Source of the DNA: Planctomycetota bacterium
GTDB lineage: Bacteria > Planctomycetota > Planctomycetia > Isosphaerales > Isosphaeraceae
Direction of reading: 5' to 3'
Assembly: GCA_021778575.1 (NCBI GenBank)
Contig: JAJYCH010000040.1
Coordinates: 1 to 14,017, forward strand
Length of the DNA: 14,017 nucleotides
In this document: positions 1 through 6,803 of the stretch, piece by piece
Layout of the letters: each line of letters begins with the position of its first letter
Numbering within the stretch: position 1 is the first letter of the stretch
Made by a program: the position numbers and the translations under genes
The notes under the pieces: generated by a model
The model's database searches: none
What the model was told of the DNA's origin: nothing
The model's input: the letters and a program-made list of their open reading frames with translations, nothing else

Positions 1-92
1 ATCGGGGAAGTAACACGAAAACCCCCGCATCCGACCCGCTGAGAGGATGGATGCAACCCCGAATTACAAACGACATCGCAACCGACTCCTAC
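1..92. other. Left edge, no gene recognised
   Basis: Plus-strand frames starting at bases 1 and 3 stay open only to about base 42 and base 113. Neither translation resembles a protein I recognise, so I cannot say whether an upstream gene ends here. No other feature was seen before the hairpin at 93. Confidence 0.3.
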
Positions 93-129
93 CTCCGAGG
101 TTGGGTGAACTGATAACCCAACCTCGGAG
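93..129 (-). terminator. Hairpin downstream of the small minus-strand gene
   Basis: A perfect 14-bp inverted repeat (93-106 with 116-129) encloses a 9-nt loop. It starts 12 bp past the stop codon of the minus-strand small ORF at 141-266, which is where an intrinsic terminator would sit. There is no run of U after the stem on either strand, so termination is inferred from position and stem strength only. A second, overlapping pairing (84-89 with 126-131) could compete with the main stem. Confidence 0.45.
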
Positions 130-140
130 TCTTGGTCGCG

Positions 141-266
141 TCACTTCTCGCGAGCCTTCAACGCCTCGGACACTCGTTTCGAGGCGATCTTGAAGTTGGT
201 CTCGTCGACCTCGATGCCGATGTAGAAAATCGGTGTCTTCAGGAAACGGGGTCTAGATTTGACCAT
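141..266 (-). CDS. Small hypothetical protein, 41 aa
   Basis: This short ORF begins with ATG at 266 and ends with TGA at 141. The ATG directly follows an in-frame TGA, so the start cannot lie further upstream. The product is basic at the N-terminus (MVKSRPRFLK), has a hydrophobic patch (TPIFYIGIEV, residues 11-20) and a likely helical charged C-terminus (SKRVSEALKAREK). Codons from residue 16 on are nearly all G/C-ending (ATC GGC ATC GAG GTC GAC GAG ACC AAC TTC AAG), which fits real coding in this genome. No strong ribosome binding site is visible. The gene sits alone, with a palindrome 28 bp upstream and a hairpin 12 bp downstream. I do not recognise the family. It could also be a surviving C-terminal piece of a longer gene, although the clean ATG argues mildly against that. 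Confidence 0.5.
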   Translation of the reverse strand: MVKSRPRFLKTPIFYIGIEVDETNFKIASKRVSEALKAREK

Positions 267-293
267 TCACTTGCGGGGACCCAAGACACGAAA

Positions 294-309
294 TGGATCT
301 CAAGATCCA
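294..309. promoter_or_regulatory. 16-bp palindrome, candidate operator
   Basis: TGGATCT-CA-AGATCCA is a perfect inverted repeat with 7-bp arms and a 2-bp spacer. It lies 28 bp upstream of the start of the 41-aa minus-strand ORF, a plausible place for a repressor or activator site. No clear -10/-35 pair was recognised beside it. The assignment rests on symmetry and position only. Confidence 0.3.
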
Positions 310-422
310 ATCCGACCCCTCTTCCCTCCCTATCCCCCGAAGAAACTGTAATCGCCATTCCTCGACCGAGCGATTGTATTGGAGATGCTTGTCGCCGCGT
401 CAGAGCGCACCAGGATTCGCGC

Positions 423-606
423 GATTGGCTTCGTTTTTCCGGCGTTCCGTCATCCGGGATTGGCTTCGTTTTGGCGACTCAGGCTTTCCAGCGGCAGCCG
501 GTCGGTCGGGGCGGGATTGGCTTCGTTTGGGATCGCCAGTACGCCGAGGACCTGGTTGGCTTCGTTTTGGCAAATGGTCTCACCAGAAGGTTTGGGTTCG
601 TTTTGG
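423..606. repeat. Five degenerate copies of a ~17-bp interspersed repeat
   Basis: Copies of GATTGGCTTCGTTTTGG occur at 423-438, 458-474, 515-530 (one T fewer), 554-570 (GG for GA at the left end) and 589-606 (TTGGGTTCG variant). All are in the same orientation, with start-to-start spacings of 35, 57, 39 and 35 bp. The DNA between copies is unrelated, so this is neither a simple tandem repeat nor a CRISPR array, whose repeats would be identical and evenly spaced. On the minus strand the unit reads QNEANP-like in one frame. It lies in a stretch without a gene (267-695); apart from the palindrome at 294-309 nothing else was seen there, and ORFs crossing it have no recognisable protein content. 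Confidence 0.7.
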
Positions 607-695
607 AAAAGCTTTCGATTCAAAGGACACACGCCAACCTGCTGATAATCCAGGAATTCTGCGGGCATCCAGGCGAGATAAGTCAATGGGGTCGA

Positions 696-1268
696 TCAGG
701 GAAGAAAGAGCGATGAGCGGATCTTGGCGAGGATCGCCTGTTCGAGTTTGAGGTCTTGCCCTCGGCTGATCCAGTAGGGGGCGACCTGGACCGGGCCGAC
801 GACCTCGCGGGCTCGGTTGAGCGGGAACTGGTTGTTGAATACCGCACGGCCGATCGACTGGCGATCGGGCTGGAGGAGGTCTTCGAGTTCCTTGTAGACC
901 ACCACCTTGACGGCCCAGCCCTGGCCGGTGGGCGAGGGGTTGACGGTGATGATCGCGAACCGGCGGATCGTCTGCAAGGTGCATTCGAGCCGCTCCTGGA
1001 AGCCGACCGAGTCGATTTCCCAGGGCTCCAGCAGGGTCGCCCCCGACTTGTTCTGGGTGACGATCTTGCGCTGGGCTCGGTCTTCGGAGGCGATGTCGAA
1101 GAACTGGTCGACGGCGACGACGCTCGCCCTCCAGACGGTCTCGAAGTCGCCCGAGGGGACGATCAGCGGGTTTTCCGCCACGACGGCGGTCCTGCTGGTC
1201 GTCGCGCAGCCTGACGATGCACAGGCGATCAGCGAGACGAGACCGGCCAGCAAGATCCTGGGGCACAT
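696..1268 (-). CDS. Putative lipoprotein, function unknown, 190 aa
   Basis: The product begins MCPRILLAGLVSLIACASSGC: a short basic start, a hydrophobic core and a lipobox-like ASSGC with Cys21 as the probable lipidation site. It is therefore likely exported and membrane-anchored. The mature part is a compact mixed domain with the phrases FETVWRASVVAVDQFFDIASEDR (43-64) and TVNPSPTGQGWAVKVVVYKELEDL (109-131), which resemble small planctomycete outer-membrane lipoproteins of unknown role. The ATG at 1268 is chosen because the signal peptide starts there and a purine-rich GGCGAGG lies about 8 nt upstream; the open frame continues to 1736 but that part has no coding character. The gene diverges from the GGDEF-like gene at 1588. 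Confidence 0.75.
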   Translation of the reverse strand: MCPRILLAGLVSLIACASSGCATTSRTAVVAENPLIVPSGDFETVWRASVVAVDQFFDIASEDRAQRKIVTQNKSGATLLEPWEIDSVGFQERLECTLQTIRRFAIITVNPSPTGQGWAVKVVVYKELEDLLQPDRQSIGRAVFNNQFPLNRAREVVGPVQVAPYWISRGQDLKLEQAILAKIRSSLFLP

Positions 1269-1587
1269 GCGATCAGCCTCGCCTTCGCTTCGAGAAATCC
1301 ACCGATTGGATTCGCCCAGATCCTTCGGGCAATCGGTGTTCAAGTCGGGCCAGCCGGTACGGATCCGTCGGCGGAGCGGTCGCGAAGGGAGGGTGGATCG
1401 GCGGACCGGCAGACGGTCGACGCGGTGGCATGGTGCCGGACCTGGTGAATTCTGGCAAGCCCGAGCCGGGCCATTTTGTAAAAAGCGACCTAGGCTCTCA
1501 GAGAGAAGGAACACTTCGCGACCGTCGAAGGCCCCCCTTCTTGCACTCAGGGCGTCCCGAACGACCGCGGCCCCCAAGGACCGAACC
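1269..1587. other. Divergent intergenic region
   Basis: This 319-bp gap separates the lipoprotein gene (minus) from the GGDEF-like gene (plus) and must hold the promoters of both. A small hairpin (1459-1463 with 1467-1471, 3-nt loop) is followed by an A/T-rich patch (CATTTTGTAAAAAG, 1472-1485), the only such patch in the gap. No convincing -35/-10 pair was identified. The plus-strand gene has a ribosome binding site, AAGGA, at 1576-1580. ORFs running through the gap are extensions or shadows. Confidence 0.5.
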
Positions 1588-2700
1588 ATGCCCGATCTCA
1601 GGCAACATCGACCGGACTCGGTCGCCGCGCGACGAACCCGACCCGAGATTCCGAGCCACTGGCTCGATCGGGCGACCACCTGGCTGAAGGCCACGACCGA
1701 AACATTGACCCGGATCGTCACCGACGAGACGATCACCGACCGGTTCGCCGAACTTGCGGCCCGGGCGCGCGAACCGGAGGAGGTCCGGGTCGAACTCGTT
1801 CGCCTGGCCTCGGTTCTGACCGGGGCGTCACGCGTCGAGCTGTTCGACGACCACGACGGCCGGTCGAACCGGCGGATCGCCTCCTGGCCCCCGATCTTCC
1901 CCAGCGAGATGACAGCCGAGACCCGTTCCGAACCCCGAGGACCGATCTCCGGAACCGTCGCCCGGTCCCTGCTCGATCGGTCGGGACCGTTCGCCCTTCA
2001 GATTCCCCTGAAGGCCGGCGAGGTGGCGTACGGAACCCTCCGGCTGACCGCGAGCAGCCGGCGGACCTGGCCGTCGCGGGTGGTCCGTCGCCTGGAGATC
2101 CTCTGCGCGATCGCGGCGGCGGCCGAACGCGGACTCGGTCGCCCCGCCTCGCAACATAGCGACGGCTCGTCGTCCGACCATCCCCAGGGGCCGCACGAGG
2201 CGTCGATCCTGGCCGCCTTTCTTACCTTCGCCCAGGCTCAGGCCCGGCGACGGCATGAGTCATTGTCGCTGATGGAGGTGGTCGTCGATCGGCTCGACTC
2301 GATCCGCGAACTCCTGGGCAACGAGCTGGCCGAAGCGGCGATCGAACGGGTGATGAGGGCCATCAAGTCAACAATCCGGGCCAGCGACGTCGTCGCGAGG
2401 CTCGACGCGGGACGGATCGCCGTGCTCCTGCCGAACGCGAATGTCGAGAATGCGATGAGGGTTGCCGAGGCGATCCGAACCGCCATCGCGCGGACCGGCG
2501 CGGCCTCAACCACCATGCCGGCGCTTTCGGCCACAATCGCCCTGGCGACCTATCCCGACCACGCCCACGACGTCGCCACACTCAGGGCCGCAGTCTCCTC
2601 GACTCTCACCCGGGCTCGCGATCAAGGGAACGACCAGATCGCCCTGGCCCCCCCGATCCCCGCCATCACCCTACCCACTTTGAATCACCGGGTGGGATGA
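1588..2700 (+). CDS. GAF-like plus degenerate GGDEF domain protein
   Basis: This 370-aa soluble protein starts at an ATG placed 7 nt after AAGGA. Residues about 66-183 look like a GAF-type sensor (REPEEVRVELVRLASVLTGASRVELF, then PFALQIPLKAGEVAYGTLRLTA). Residues about 205-352 follow the layout of a GGDEF diguanylate cyclase domain: VVVDRLDSIRELLGNELAEAAI matches the substrate-binding D-x-D/N-D region, RASDVVARLDAGRIAVLLPNA (264-284) stands where R-GGDEF is expected, ALSATIALATYPDH matches the SiG strand, and RARDQGNDQI the final helix. The GGDEF signature itself is replaced by DAGRI, so the domain is probably inactive as a cyclase and may bind nucleotide or act as a scaffold. The N-terminal 60 residues are not recognised. 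A TPR lipoprotein gene lies 321 bp downstream. Confidence 0.75.
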   Translation: MPDLRQHRPDSVAARRTRPEIPSHWLDRATTWLKATTETLTRIVTDETITDRFAELAARAREPEEVRVELVRLASVLTGASRVELFDDHDGRSNRRIASWPPIFPSEMTAETRSEPRGPISGTVARSLLDRSGPFALQIPLKAGEVAYGTLRLTASSRRTWPSRVVRRLEILCAIAAAAERGLGRPASQHSDGSSSDHPQGPHEASILAAFLTFAQAQARRRHESLSLMEVVVDRLDSIRELLGNELAEAAIERVMRAIKSTIRASDVVARLDAGRIAVLLPNANVENAMRVAEAIRTAIARTGAASTTMPALSATIALATYPDHAHDVATLRAAVSSTLTRARDQGNDQIALAPPIPAITLPTLNHRVG

Positions 2701-3021
2701 CCGGACCGGACGGCCGGACGACCGCGATCGGGATTGACCGGATCGGGATGGGGCTCTATCTTGCGACGCCGCCCGATGGCCAGGCTGGAACCGAGAGCGG
2801 ATCGAGTCTCCCGCGAACAGATCGCAAAGCCTTGATAAAAAACGCTTTGAGTGGTCGGGCCACGACGACGGGGTCGATCACTCGACGAGCCGGGTCGTCG
2901 GATTTCCCGTGAGTGTCAGAGCGATCGGCCTCAATTCGCCGGTCGAGTCGTGTCGAAAGAGATATCCAGGGTCAGGATCGGCCCGGTCCGGCCTGGTTTT
3001 CTCCCCAGGGAAGGGGTCCGC
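2701..3021. other. Intergenic region before the TPR lipoprotein gene
   Basis: This 321-bp gap holds one small inverted repeat (CAAAGC at 2825-2830 with GCTTTG at 2844-2849) around an A-rich loop. It could belong to a weak terminator of the GGDEF-like gene, but no U-run follows. A 71-codon ORF starting at 2697 overlaps the upstream stop as ATGA, but its translation has no recognisable domain, so it is not called. No clear promoter was identified. Confidence 0.45.
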
Positions 3022-3894
3022 ATGAAGCTTCGGGCGGTCATCGCCGGCTGCTGCTTGGCTTTCGGCCTGATGCCGGGCTGTGCCGCGGTCCAGGCTCGCC
3101 GGGAGCGGACAGTCGAGGCCTCGCCCCAGTCGACCAGTCGAGAAGACCTGAGCCAGGCCGCCACTCTGGCCATGGACAAAGGCAATTACACCGAGGCCCG
3201 GATCGATCTGGAACGTCTGGTCAGCCAGTCGCCACGCTCTCCCGAGCTTCATTTCCGGCTCGGCAAGGTCTTGCAATGCCTGGGCCATCTCGACGAGGGA
3301 GAAACCGAGTTCAAGAAGGCCCTGGCGATCGACCCGCTCTACGTCGGGGCGCTGGTGGGACTGGGACAGATCGACGCCCGGCTGAATCGACCGGCCGAGG
3401 CCCTGAAACGGTTCGAGAAGGCGATCGAGGTCGACCCTCACCAGGCGGAAGCTCACTACGCCCGGGGGCAAACCCTGGAAGTCCTTGGCCGGCGGGAAGA
3501 TGCGCTGGTGGCTTATTTCCGGTCGCTCGAGATCGACAAGGACTCGCCTCTGACGATCATCCGGGTCGCCACGCTGCAACTCCAGAGGGGCCAGCCGGAA
3601 CAAGCACTCGTCCGGCTCGAACGCGCCAATGAACTGGTTCCGGACGATCCCGAGACCCGCTTCCGGAGAGGTCAGACCTTCCTGGCCCTGAAACAGCCGA
3701 AATCGGCTCTCGCCGACCTGACCTTCGCGTCCGACCGACTCCCCGAACGGCCGGACATCCTGGTCACGCTCGCCGAGGCGCTCGAACTCGACCGCCAACC
3801 GCTGCTGGCCCGCCAGGCCCTCGACAAGGCCCTCCGGCTCCAACCCGACCTACCAGTCGCCCGCGAACTCTCCGAACGACTCCTCCGCCGCTGA
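3022..3894 (+). CDS. TPR-repeat lipoprotein
   Basis: This 290-aa protein has a lipoprotein signal peptide (MKLRAVIAGCCLAFGLMPGC, lipidated Cys20), followed by about seven tetratricopeptide repeats from residue 41 to the C-terminus. Clear units include AATLAMDKGNYTEARIDLERLV, LHFRLGKVLQCLGHLDEGETEF, ALVGLGQIDARLNRPAEALKRF and AHYARGQTLEVLGRREDALVAY, with the usual W/L-G-Y-A-F-A-P pattern. TPR lipoproteins typically act as protein-interaction scaffolds at the cell envelope, for example in secretion or outer-membrane assembly; the partner here is unknown. The start is fixed by the signal peptide and by AGGGAAGGGG at 3008-3017. The gene converges on the gene at 3948-5192. Confidence 0.85.
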   Translation: MKLRAVIAGCCLAFGLMPGCAAVQARRERTVEASPQSTSREDLSQAATLAMDKGNYTEARIDLERLVSQSPRSPELHFRLGKVLQCLGHLDEGETEFKKALAIDPLYVGALVGLGQIDARLNRPAEALKRFEKAIEVDPHQAEAHYARGQTLEVLGRREDALVAYFRSLEIDKDSPLTIIRVATLQLQRGQPEQALVRLERANELVPDDPETRFRRGQTFLALKQPKSALADLTFASDRLPERPDILVTLAEALELDRQPLLARQALDKALRLQPDLPVARELSERLLRR

Positions 3895-3947
3895 TCTGGA
3901 GGACTTGGGACTGAGGACTGAGTCCCGAGTCCCGAGTCCCGAGTCCT
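3895..3947. repeat. Tandem 7-bp repeat and hairpin between convergent genes
   Basis: AGTCCCG is repeated three times in a row (3921-3941) and followed by a partial AGTCC. The preceding bases GGACTTGGGACT (3901-3912) can pair with AGTCCCGAGTCC with a single G-T wobble, and because the right arm is repeated several alternative stems are possible. It exactly fills the gap between two convergent stop codons, so a bidirectional terminator is a reasonable reading. There is no U-run. Confidence 0.55.
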
Positions 3948-5192
3948 TCAGTCCGGTGACCTGGGCAACTGGCCGTGTTCTCGTTTGGACAGTTCGTTCG
4001 CCAGGTTCTCCACCAGCTTGGCCTGGCGGACTCGCTCGCGATCGATCACGACGACGTAGTTCTTGAGCCACCGGAAATGCTTGATCGCCAGCAGCGATGA
4101 ATCGAGCCACTCCGACAGCTTCTCGGCCGATAACGCTTGAGAACCCGGGGGATCAACCTCGTAGATCGTTGGGACCTCGCGGAAGACTTTCGACCGTTGA
4201 GACGGCGGTTTTTCGACCTCTGCCAGCCAGTTGGCGGTCATCAATCGGGCGAGCCGCAAGCTTCGCTCGCGATCCTGCGCCAGACTCAGGCGAGTCCCCT
4301 GGATCACCTTCTTGTTGCCGACGGAGATCGGCAGGTCCTGGCACCAGTCGTTGGGCTGGTCGGCGGGCAAGTTGGTGATCATGAGATCATCGATCAGGAA
4401 CGGGTCATCGAGCTCGGCGACGAACAACAAGTATTCGGTCTTGATCGTCTCCGACGGAGTGACCGTCATGGCGTCGATGGCGATCAACTCATCGAGCGCC
4501 CGGCGGAGCAAGGCGGCGTCGACCTTGGGGTTGGTCGCCCAGCGATTCAGGGCCTTCGATGCGTCGTCATAAATGGTCGCTCCAACGAGTCGCTCGATCT
4601 GAAAGCCATGCTGTCCCGAATGCCGGCTCGACCGGAGGACCGCGCGATACCAGCCCCAGGCCGCCGCCACATCCCCCTCGGCTTCGAGTCTCATCCCCTC
4701 GACGACCGCCAGGCGGCTCATCGAGCGAAGTTCCTGGCTGAGTTCGAGCGAGGTCCGGAAGCTCAAACTTCCCGGATGGTCGTAGAGGGCTTCGGGCTTC
4801 TCGGCACCCAGCCGCCAGAGCCGCAAGGTTTCGGTCGATTGGGCCAGGTAATCCCGCCAGGTCGGGTTGGCGTGCGCCCAGTCGACCGGGACATCCAGAA
4901 GGTTATAGACAGTGTTGTTCGCCTGGAACTTGCGGTTGATTCCCTTATGAAGGGACGCGGCGTAACTGTAGTCAATGAAGGCATTTCGATCGTCGGCAAC
5001 CCGGACCGACAGGAAGCTCGCGACGTCGAACGGGTCGCCAATATCGGGCAAGCCCCAGAGCTGCAAGGCCCACCAGGCCCAGGAACCGACGAGAAACAGA
5101 GCCAGTCCCGAACCGAAGAGCCTTTTCCAATGCCTGGCCAGAGTCCGGATCAGCCGCCTTGATGAGGGTTGTTCCTCGGTCGCCAGGTCCAT
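3948..5192 (-). CDS. Membrane-anchored protein of unknown function, 414 aa
   Basis: The N-terminus is basic (SSRRLIRTLARHWKRLFG) and is followed by one hydrophobic segment (about residues 27-47, GSGLALFLVGSWAWWALQLWG), giving a single membrane anchor with the rest probably outside the cytoplasm. The large remainder (50-414) is mainly helical and Trp/Arg-rich, with phrases such as RLEAEGDVAAAWGWYRAVLRSSRHSGQHGFQIERLVG (about 170-206) that resemble TPR-like helical hairpins. I do not recognise the family; similar single-anchor proteins of about 400 residues are common among planctomycete hypothetical proteins. The start at 5192 has GAGGAG about 9 nt upstream. It diverges from the FAH-family gene. 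Confidence 0.75.
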   Translation of the reverse strand: MDLATEEQPSSRRLIRTLARHWKRLFGSGLALFLVGSWAWWALQLWGLPDIGDPFDVASFLSVRVADDRNAFIDYSYAASLHKGINRKFQANNTVYNLLDVPVDWAHANPTWRDYLAQSTETLRLWRLGAEKPEALYDHPGSLSFRTSLELSQELRSMSRLAVVEGMRLEAEGDVAAAWGWYRAVLRSSRHSGQHGFQIERLVGATIYDDASKALNRWATNPKVDAALLRRALDELIAIDAMTVTPSETIKTEYLLFVAELDDPFLIDDLMITNLPADQPNDWCQDLPISVGNKKVIQGTRLSLAQDRERSLRLARLMTANWLAEVEKPPSQRSKVFREVPTIYEVDPPGSQALSAEKLSEWLDSSLLAIKHFRWLKNYVVVIDRERVRQAKLVENLANELSKREHGQLPRSPD

Positions 5193-5398
5193 TGTCTTCG
5201 CTCCTCACCCTCGGGTCGGACTCTTGTCGCTGACAATCGAGGGTAGCGTGAGCGAGGGTCGAGTGTCAACGACGCCTGTCAGAGCGATCGTTTATCCGGA
5301 GTTTTCCGGGCTCCCCCTGGCTTCGAAGGGGTTGGTCGGGATAAGTTGGGCGGCTTCCGTCGCCGTTTCGTTTTCGCCGATCCCGGAGAGATTCCTCA
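5193..5398. promoter_or_regulatory. Divergent promoter region with TGTCA boxes
   Basis: This 206-bp gap must carry promoters for both flanking genes. It contains a short inverted repeat TTGTC-GCT-GACAA (5224-5236) and two further TGTCA boxes (5264-5268, 5277-5281), all within 58 bp of each other. They could form a regulator site but may be chance. The FAH gene has a good ribosome binding site, GGAGAG, at 5385-5390. No sigma-70 promoter was identified with confidence. Confidence 0.3.
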
Positions 5399-6259
5399 AT
5401 GCGACTCCTGACCGTCCTGACCGAGCTAGGCCCACGGGCCTGCGGGGAATTCGAGGGGTTTTACGTCGACCTCCACCTGGCTGATCCGACCCTGCCGAAT
5501 TCGGTCAAAGGAATTCTGGCGCTGGGGTCGGAGGGAGTCCGTCGGGCGTCGGCGGCCTTGCCAAAGGGGACCGAGAAGTACGACCCGGCGGAGGCTGTCT
5601 TGCTGGCTCCGGTGCCCGACCCGGCCAAGATTGTTTGCCTGGGGCTGAACTACCGCGACCACGCGGCCGAGAGCAAGATGGACGTGCCGACCGAGCCGAT
5701 CCTGTTCAGCAAGTATGCCACGACCTTGATCGGCCACAACGCGCCGATCATCCTGCCGCCGGCCAGCACCGAGGTCGACTACGAGGCCGAGCTGGTGATC
5801 GTGATCGGCGTCGGCGGCCGGGCCATCCCCCGGGAACGGGCGCTGGAGCATGTCGGCGGGTATGCGGTGGGGCACGATGTTTCGGCAAGAGACTGGCAAC
5901 TGGGCAAACCTGGCAAGCAGTGGATGGCGGGCAAGACGTTCGACACCTTCGCGCCCGTGGGTCCGGCGGTGGTGACGGCGGACGAGGTTCCTGATCCGCA
6001 GGCGCTGGGGATCAGGCTCCGGCTCAACGGCAAGACGATGCAAGATTCGAACACGAATCAACTGGTCTTCCCGGTGGATGAGATCGTGGCGTACCTCTCG
6101 AATATTTTCACGCTGGAGCCGGGCGACCTGATCTTCACCGGAACACCGCCGGGCGTGGGAATGGCGCGTCAGCCACCGGTCTGGCTCCAGCCCGGTGATA
6201 TCGTCGAGGTCGAGATCGACGGCCTGGGAACGCTCCGGAACCCGGTCATTCGCCGGTGA
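5399..6259 (+). CDS. Fumarylacetoacetate hydrolase family protein
   Basis: This 286-aa cytoplasmic enzyme belongs to the FAH superfamily, whose members hydrolyse C-C bonds or decarboxylate and tautomerise acylpyruvate-like substrates using a divalent metal. Diagnostic stretches are KIVCLGLNYRDHAAE (77-91, catalytic His88), PPASTEVDYEAELVIVIG (120-137, metal ligands Glu129 and Glu131 by family analogy), GHDVSARDWQ (158-167, Asp160 as third ligand), GKTFDTFAPVGP (178-189) and IFTGTPPGVG (245-254). The N-terminal ~75 residues match the smaller cap domain of FAHD1/HpcE-type proteins and the length is normal. The substrate cannot be read from the sequence: ureidoglycolate lyase-like, acylpyruvase and 2-hydroxyhepta-2,4-diene-1,7-dioate isomerase members all look alike, and no pathway genes flank it. 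The start has GGAGAG 8 nt upstream. Confidence 0.92.
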   Translation: MRLLTVLTELGPRACGEFEGFYVDLHLADPTLPNSVKGILALGSEGVRRASAALPKGTEKYDPAEAVLLAPVPDPAKIVCLGLNYRDHAAESKMDVPTEPILFSKYATTLIGHNAPIILPPASTEVDYEAELVIVIGVGGRAIPRERALEHVGGYAVGHDVSARDWQLGKPGKQWMAGKTFDTFAPVGPAVVTADEVPDPQALGIRLRLNGKTMQDSNTNQLVFPVDEIVAYLSNIFTLEPGDLIFTGTPPGVGMARQPPVWLQPGDIVEVEIDGLGTLRNPVIRR

Positions 6260-6803
6260 TGGGGCCTGCCTGGCTGGGTGGGACGGTCGGCGGGAATCGT
6301 TTCCTGGAGGGTTTGGGCGGGGCGTGGGTGGCGAGAGCCCGACCGGATCGAAAATGATCCGGAAAAACTTCAGGCATTCGGCGAGAATTCGCGAAGACTT
6401 GAGGTTTACTTCCCCGGCGTTCTGGATTATTGTCCCGCCGGTTCGCCTTCGTCAGCTTGGTCAGTACCGATCCGGGTTGGTTCCGGTCGGGTCTGAACCA
6501 GGTCCGGGCGAAGGGAGTTCGGCACGCCTCGTGAGGGTTCCGAGGCGAGGAAAGGATTCCCGAGTCGAATCGAGCAGGATCGCCGCCGCGTCAATCTTTG
6601 ATCTTCTCCGACGGAGACTTCGACGCATCCCGACGGTCCGTCATCTCGGGGCACGCAGGTGTTCCGGGAGTGACGGATAAGCAAGTCTTCCGCCCCGACG
6701 AGGGGCAAAAAGGCTCGCTGTCGTTTCCCATGGAAGGTGGCCCGGTTCACTCGTCAGCTTCGGGATGGCTTGGGCACGACACGGATTCAGGAGTATGGAA
6801 ACG
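6260..6803. other. Long intergenic region upstream of the PEP-CTERM cluster
   Basis: This 544-bp stretch has no ORF with recognisable protein content. It probably holds the promoter and a long 5' leader for the first PEP-CTERM gene. Its last 200 bp contain two hairpins (separate entry at 6638-6706). AGGAG at 6789-6793 is the ribosome binding site of the next gene. A GGGCACG motif at 6771-6777 lacks the matching -12 element of a sigma-54 promoter. Confidence 0.5.
6638..6706 (+). promoter_or_regulatory. Possible structured RNA leader
   Basis: Two stems lie close together upstream of the first PEP-CTERM gene. CCGTCA-t-CTC (6638-6647) pairs with GAG-TGACGG (6668-6676) with a single bulged T, and GCCCC (6692-6696) pairs with GGGGC (6702-6706) over a GACGA loop, followed directly by AAAAA. 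The bases between the stems are A-rich and unpaired. The layout suggests a cis-regulatory leader, but it matches no riboswitch consensus I can recall; in particular the cyclic-di-GMP-I core GGGACGCAAAGCC is absent. Confidence 0.3.

Noticed and set aside
423..606. CRISPR-like array
   Set aside because: Repeats are short, degenerate and unevenly spaced (35-57 bp) and no cas genes are present.
450..686. Minus-strand ORF reading QNEAN repeats
   Set aside because: The apparent protein repeat is just the DNA repeat translated; there is no signal peptide, domain or ribosome binding site.
132..716. Plus-strand ORF of 194 codons across the repeat cluster
   Set aside because: Its translation contains the repeat in frame (IGFVLA, IGFVWD) and has no domain; the left part is antisense to the better-supported 41-aa ORF.
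2697..2912. 71-codon ORF overlapping the GGDEF-like gene stop as ATGA
   Set aside because: Apart from the ATGA overlap there is no coding evidence, no recognisable domain, and the composition looks like random GC-rich DNA.
2878..3843. 321-codon minus-strand ORF opposite the TPR lipoprotein gene
   Set aside because: It is the antisense shadow of a clear TPR gene, a common effect of high GC content.
4137..5162. 341-codon plus-strand ORF opposite the membrane-anchored protein gene
   Set aside because: It is an antisense shadow without domains; the minus-strand protein has a proper N-terminal anchor and ribosome binding site.
5224..5281. TGTCA box cluster as a defined regulator operator
   Set aside because: Only 5-bp boxes with inconsistent orientation and spacing; no known regulator site matches, so it is noted but not raised as a finding.
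6651..6720. Cyclic-di-GMP-I riboswitch suggested by CACGCA and GGGGCAAAAAGGC
   Set aside because: The conserved core GGGACGCAAAGCC and the paired tetraloop-receptor layout are absent; kept only as an unclassified structured leader.
6427..6750. 107-codon minus-strand ORF upstream of the PEP-CTERM cluster
   Set aside because: No domain, no ribosome binding site and irregular codon use; treated as non-coding.
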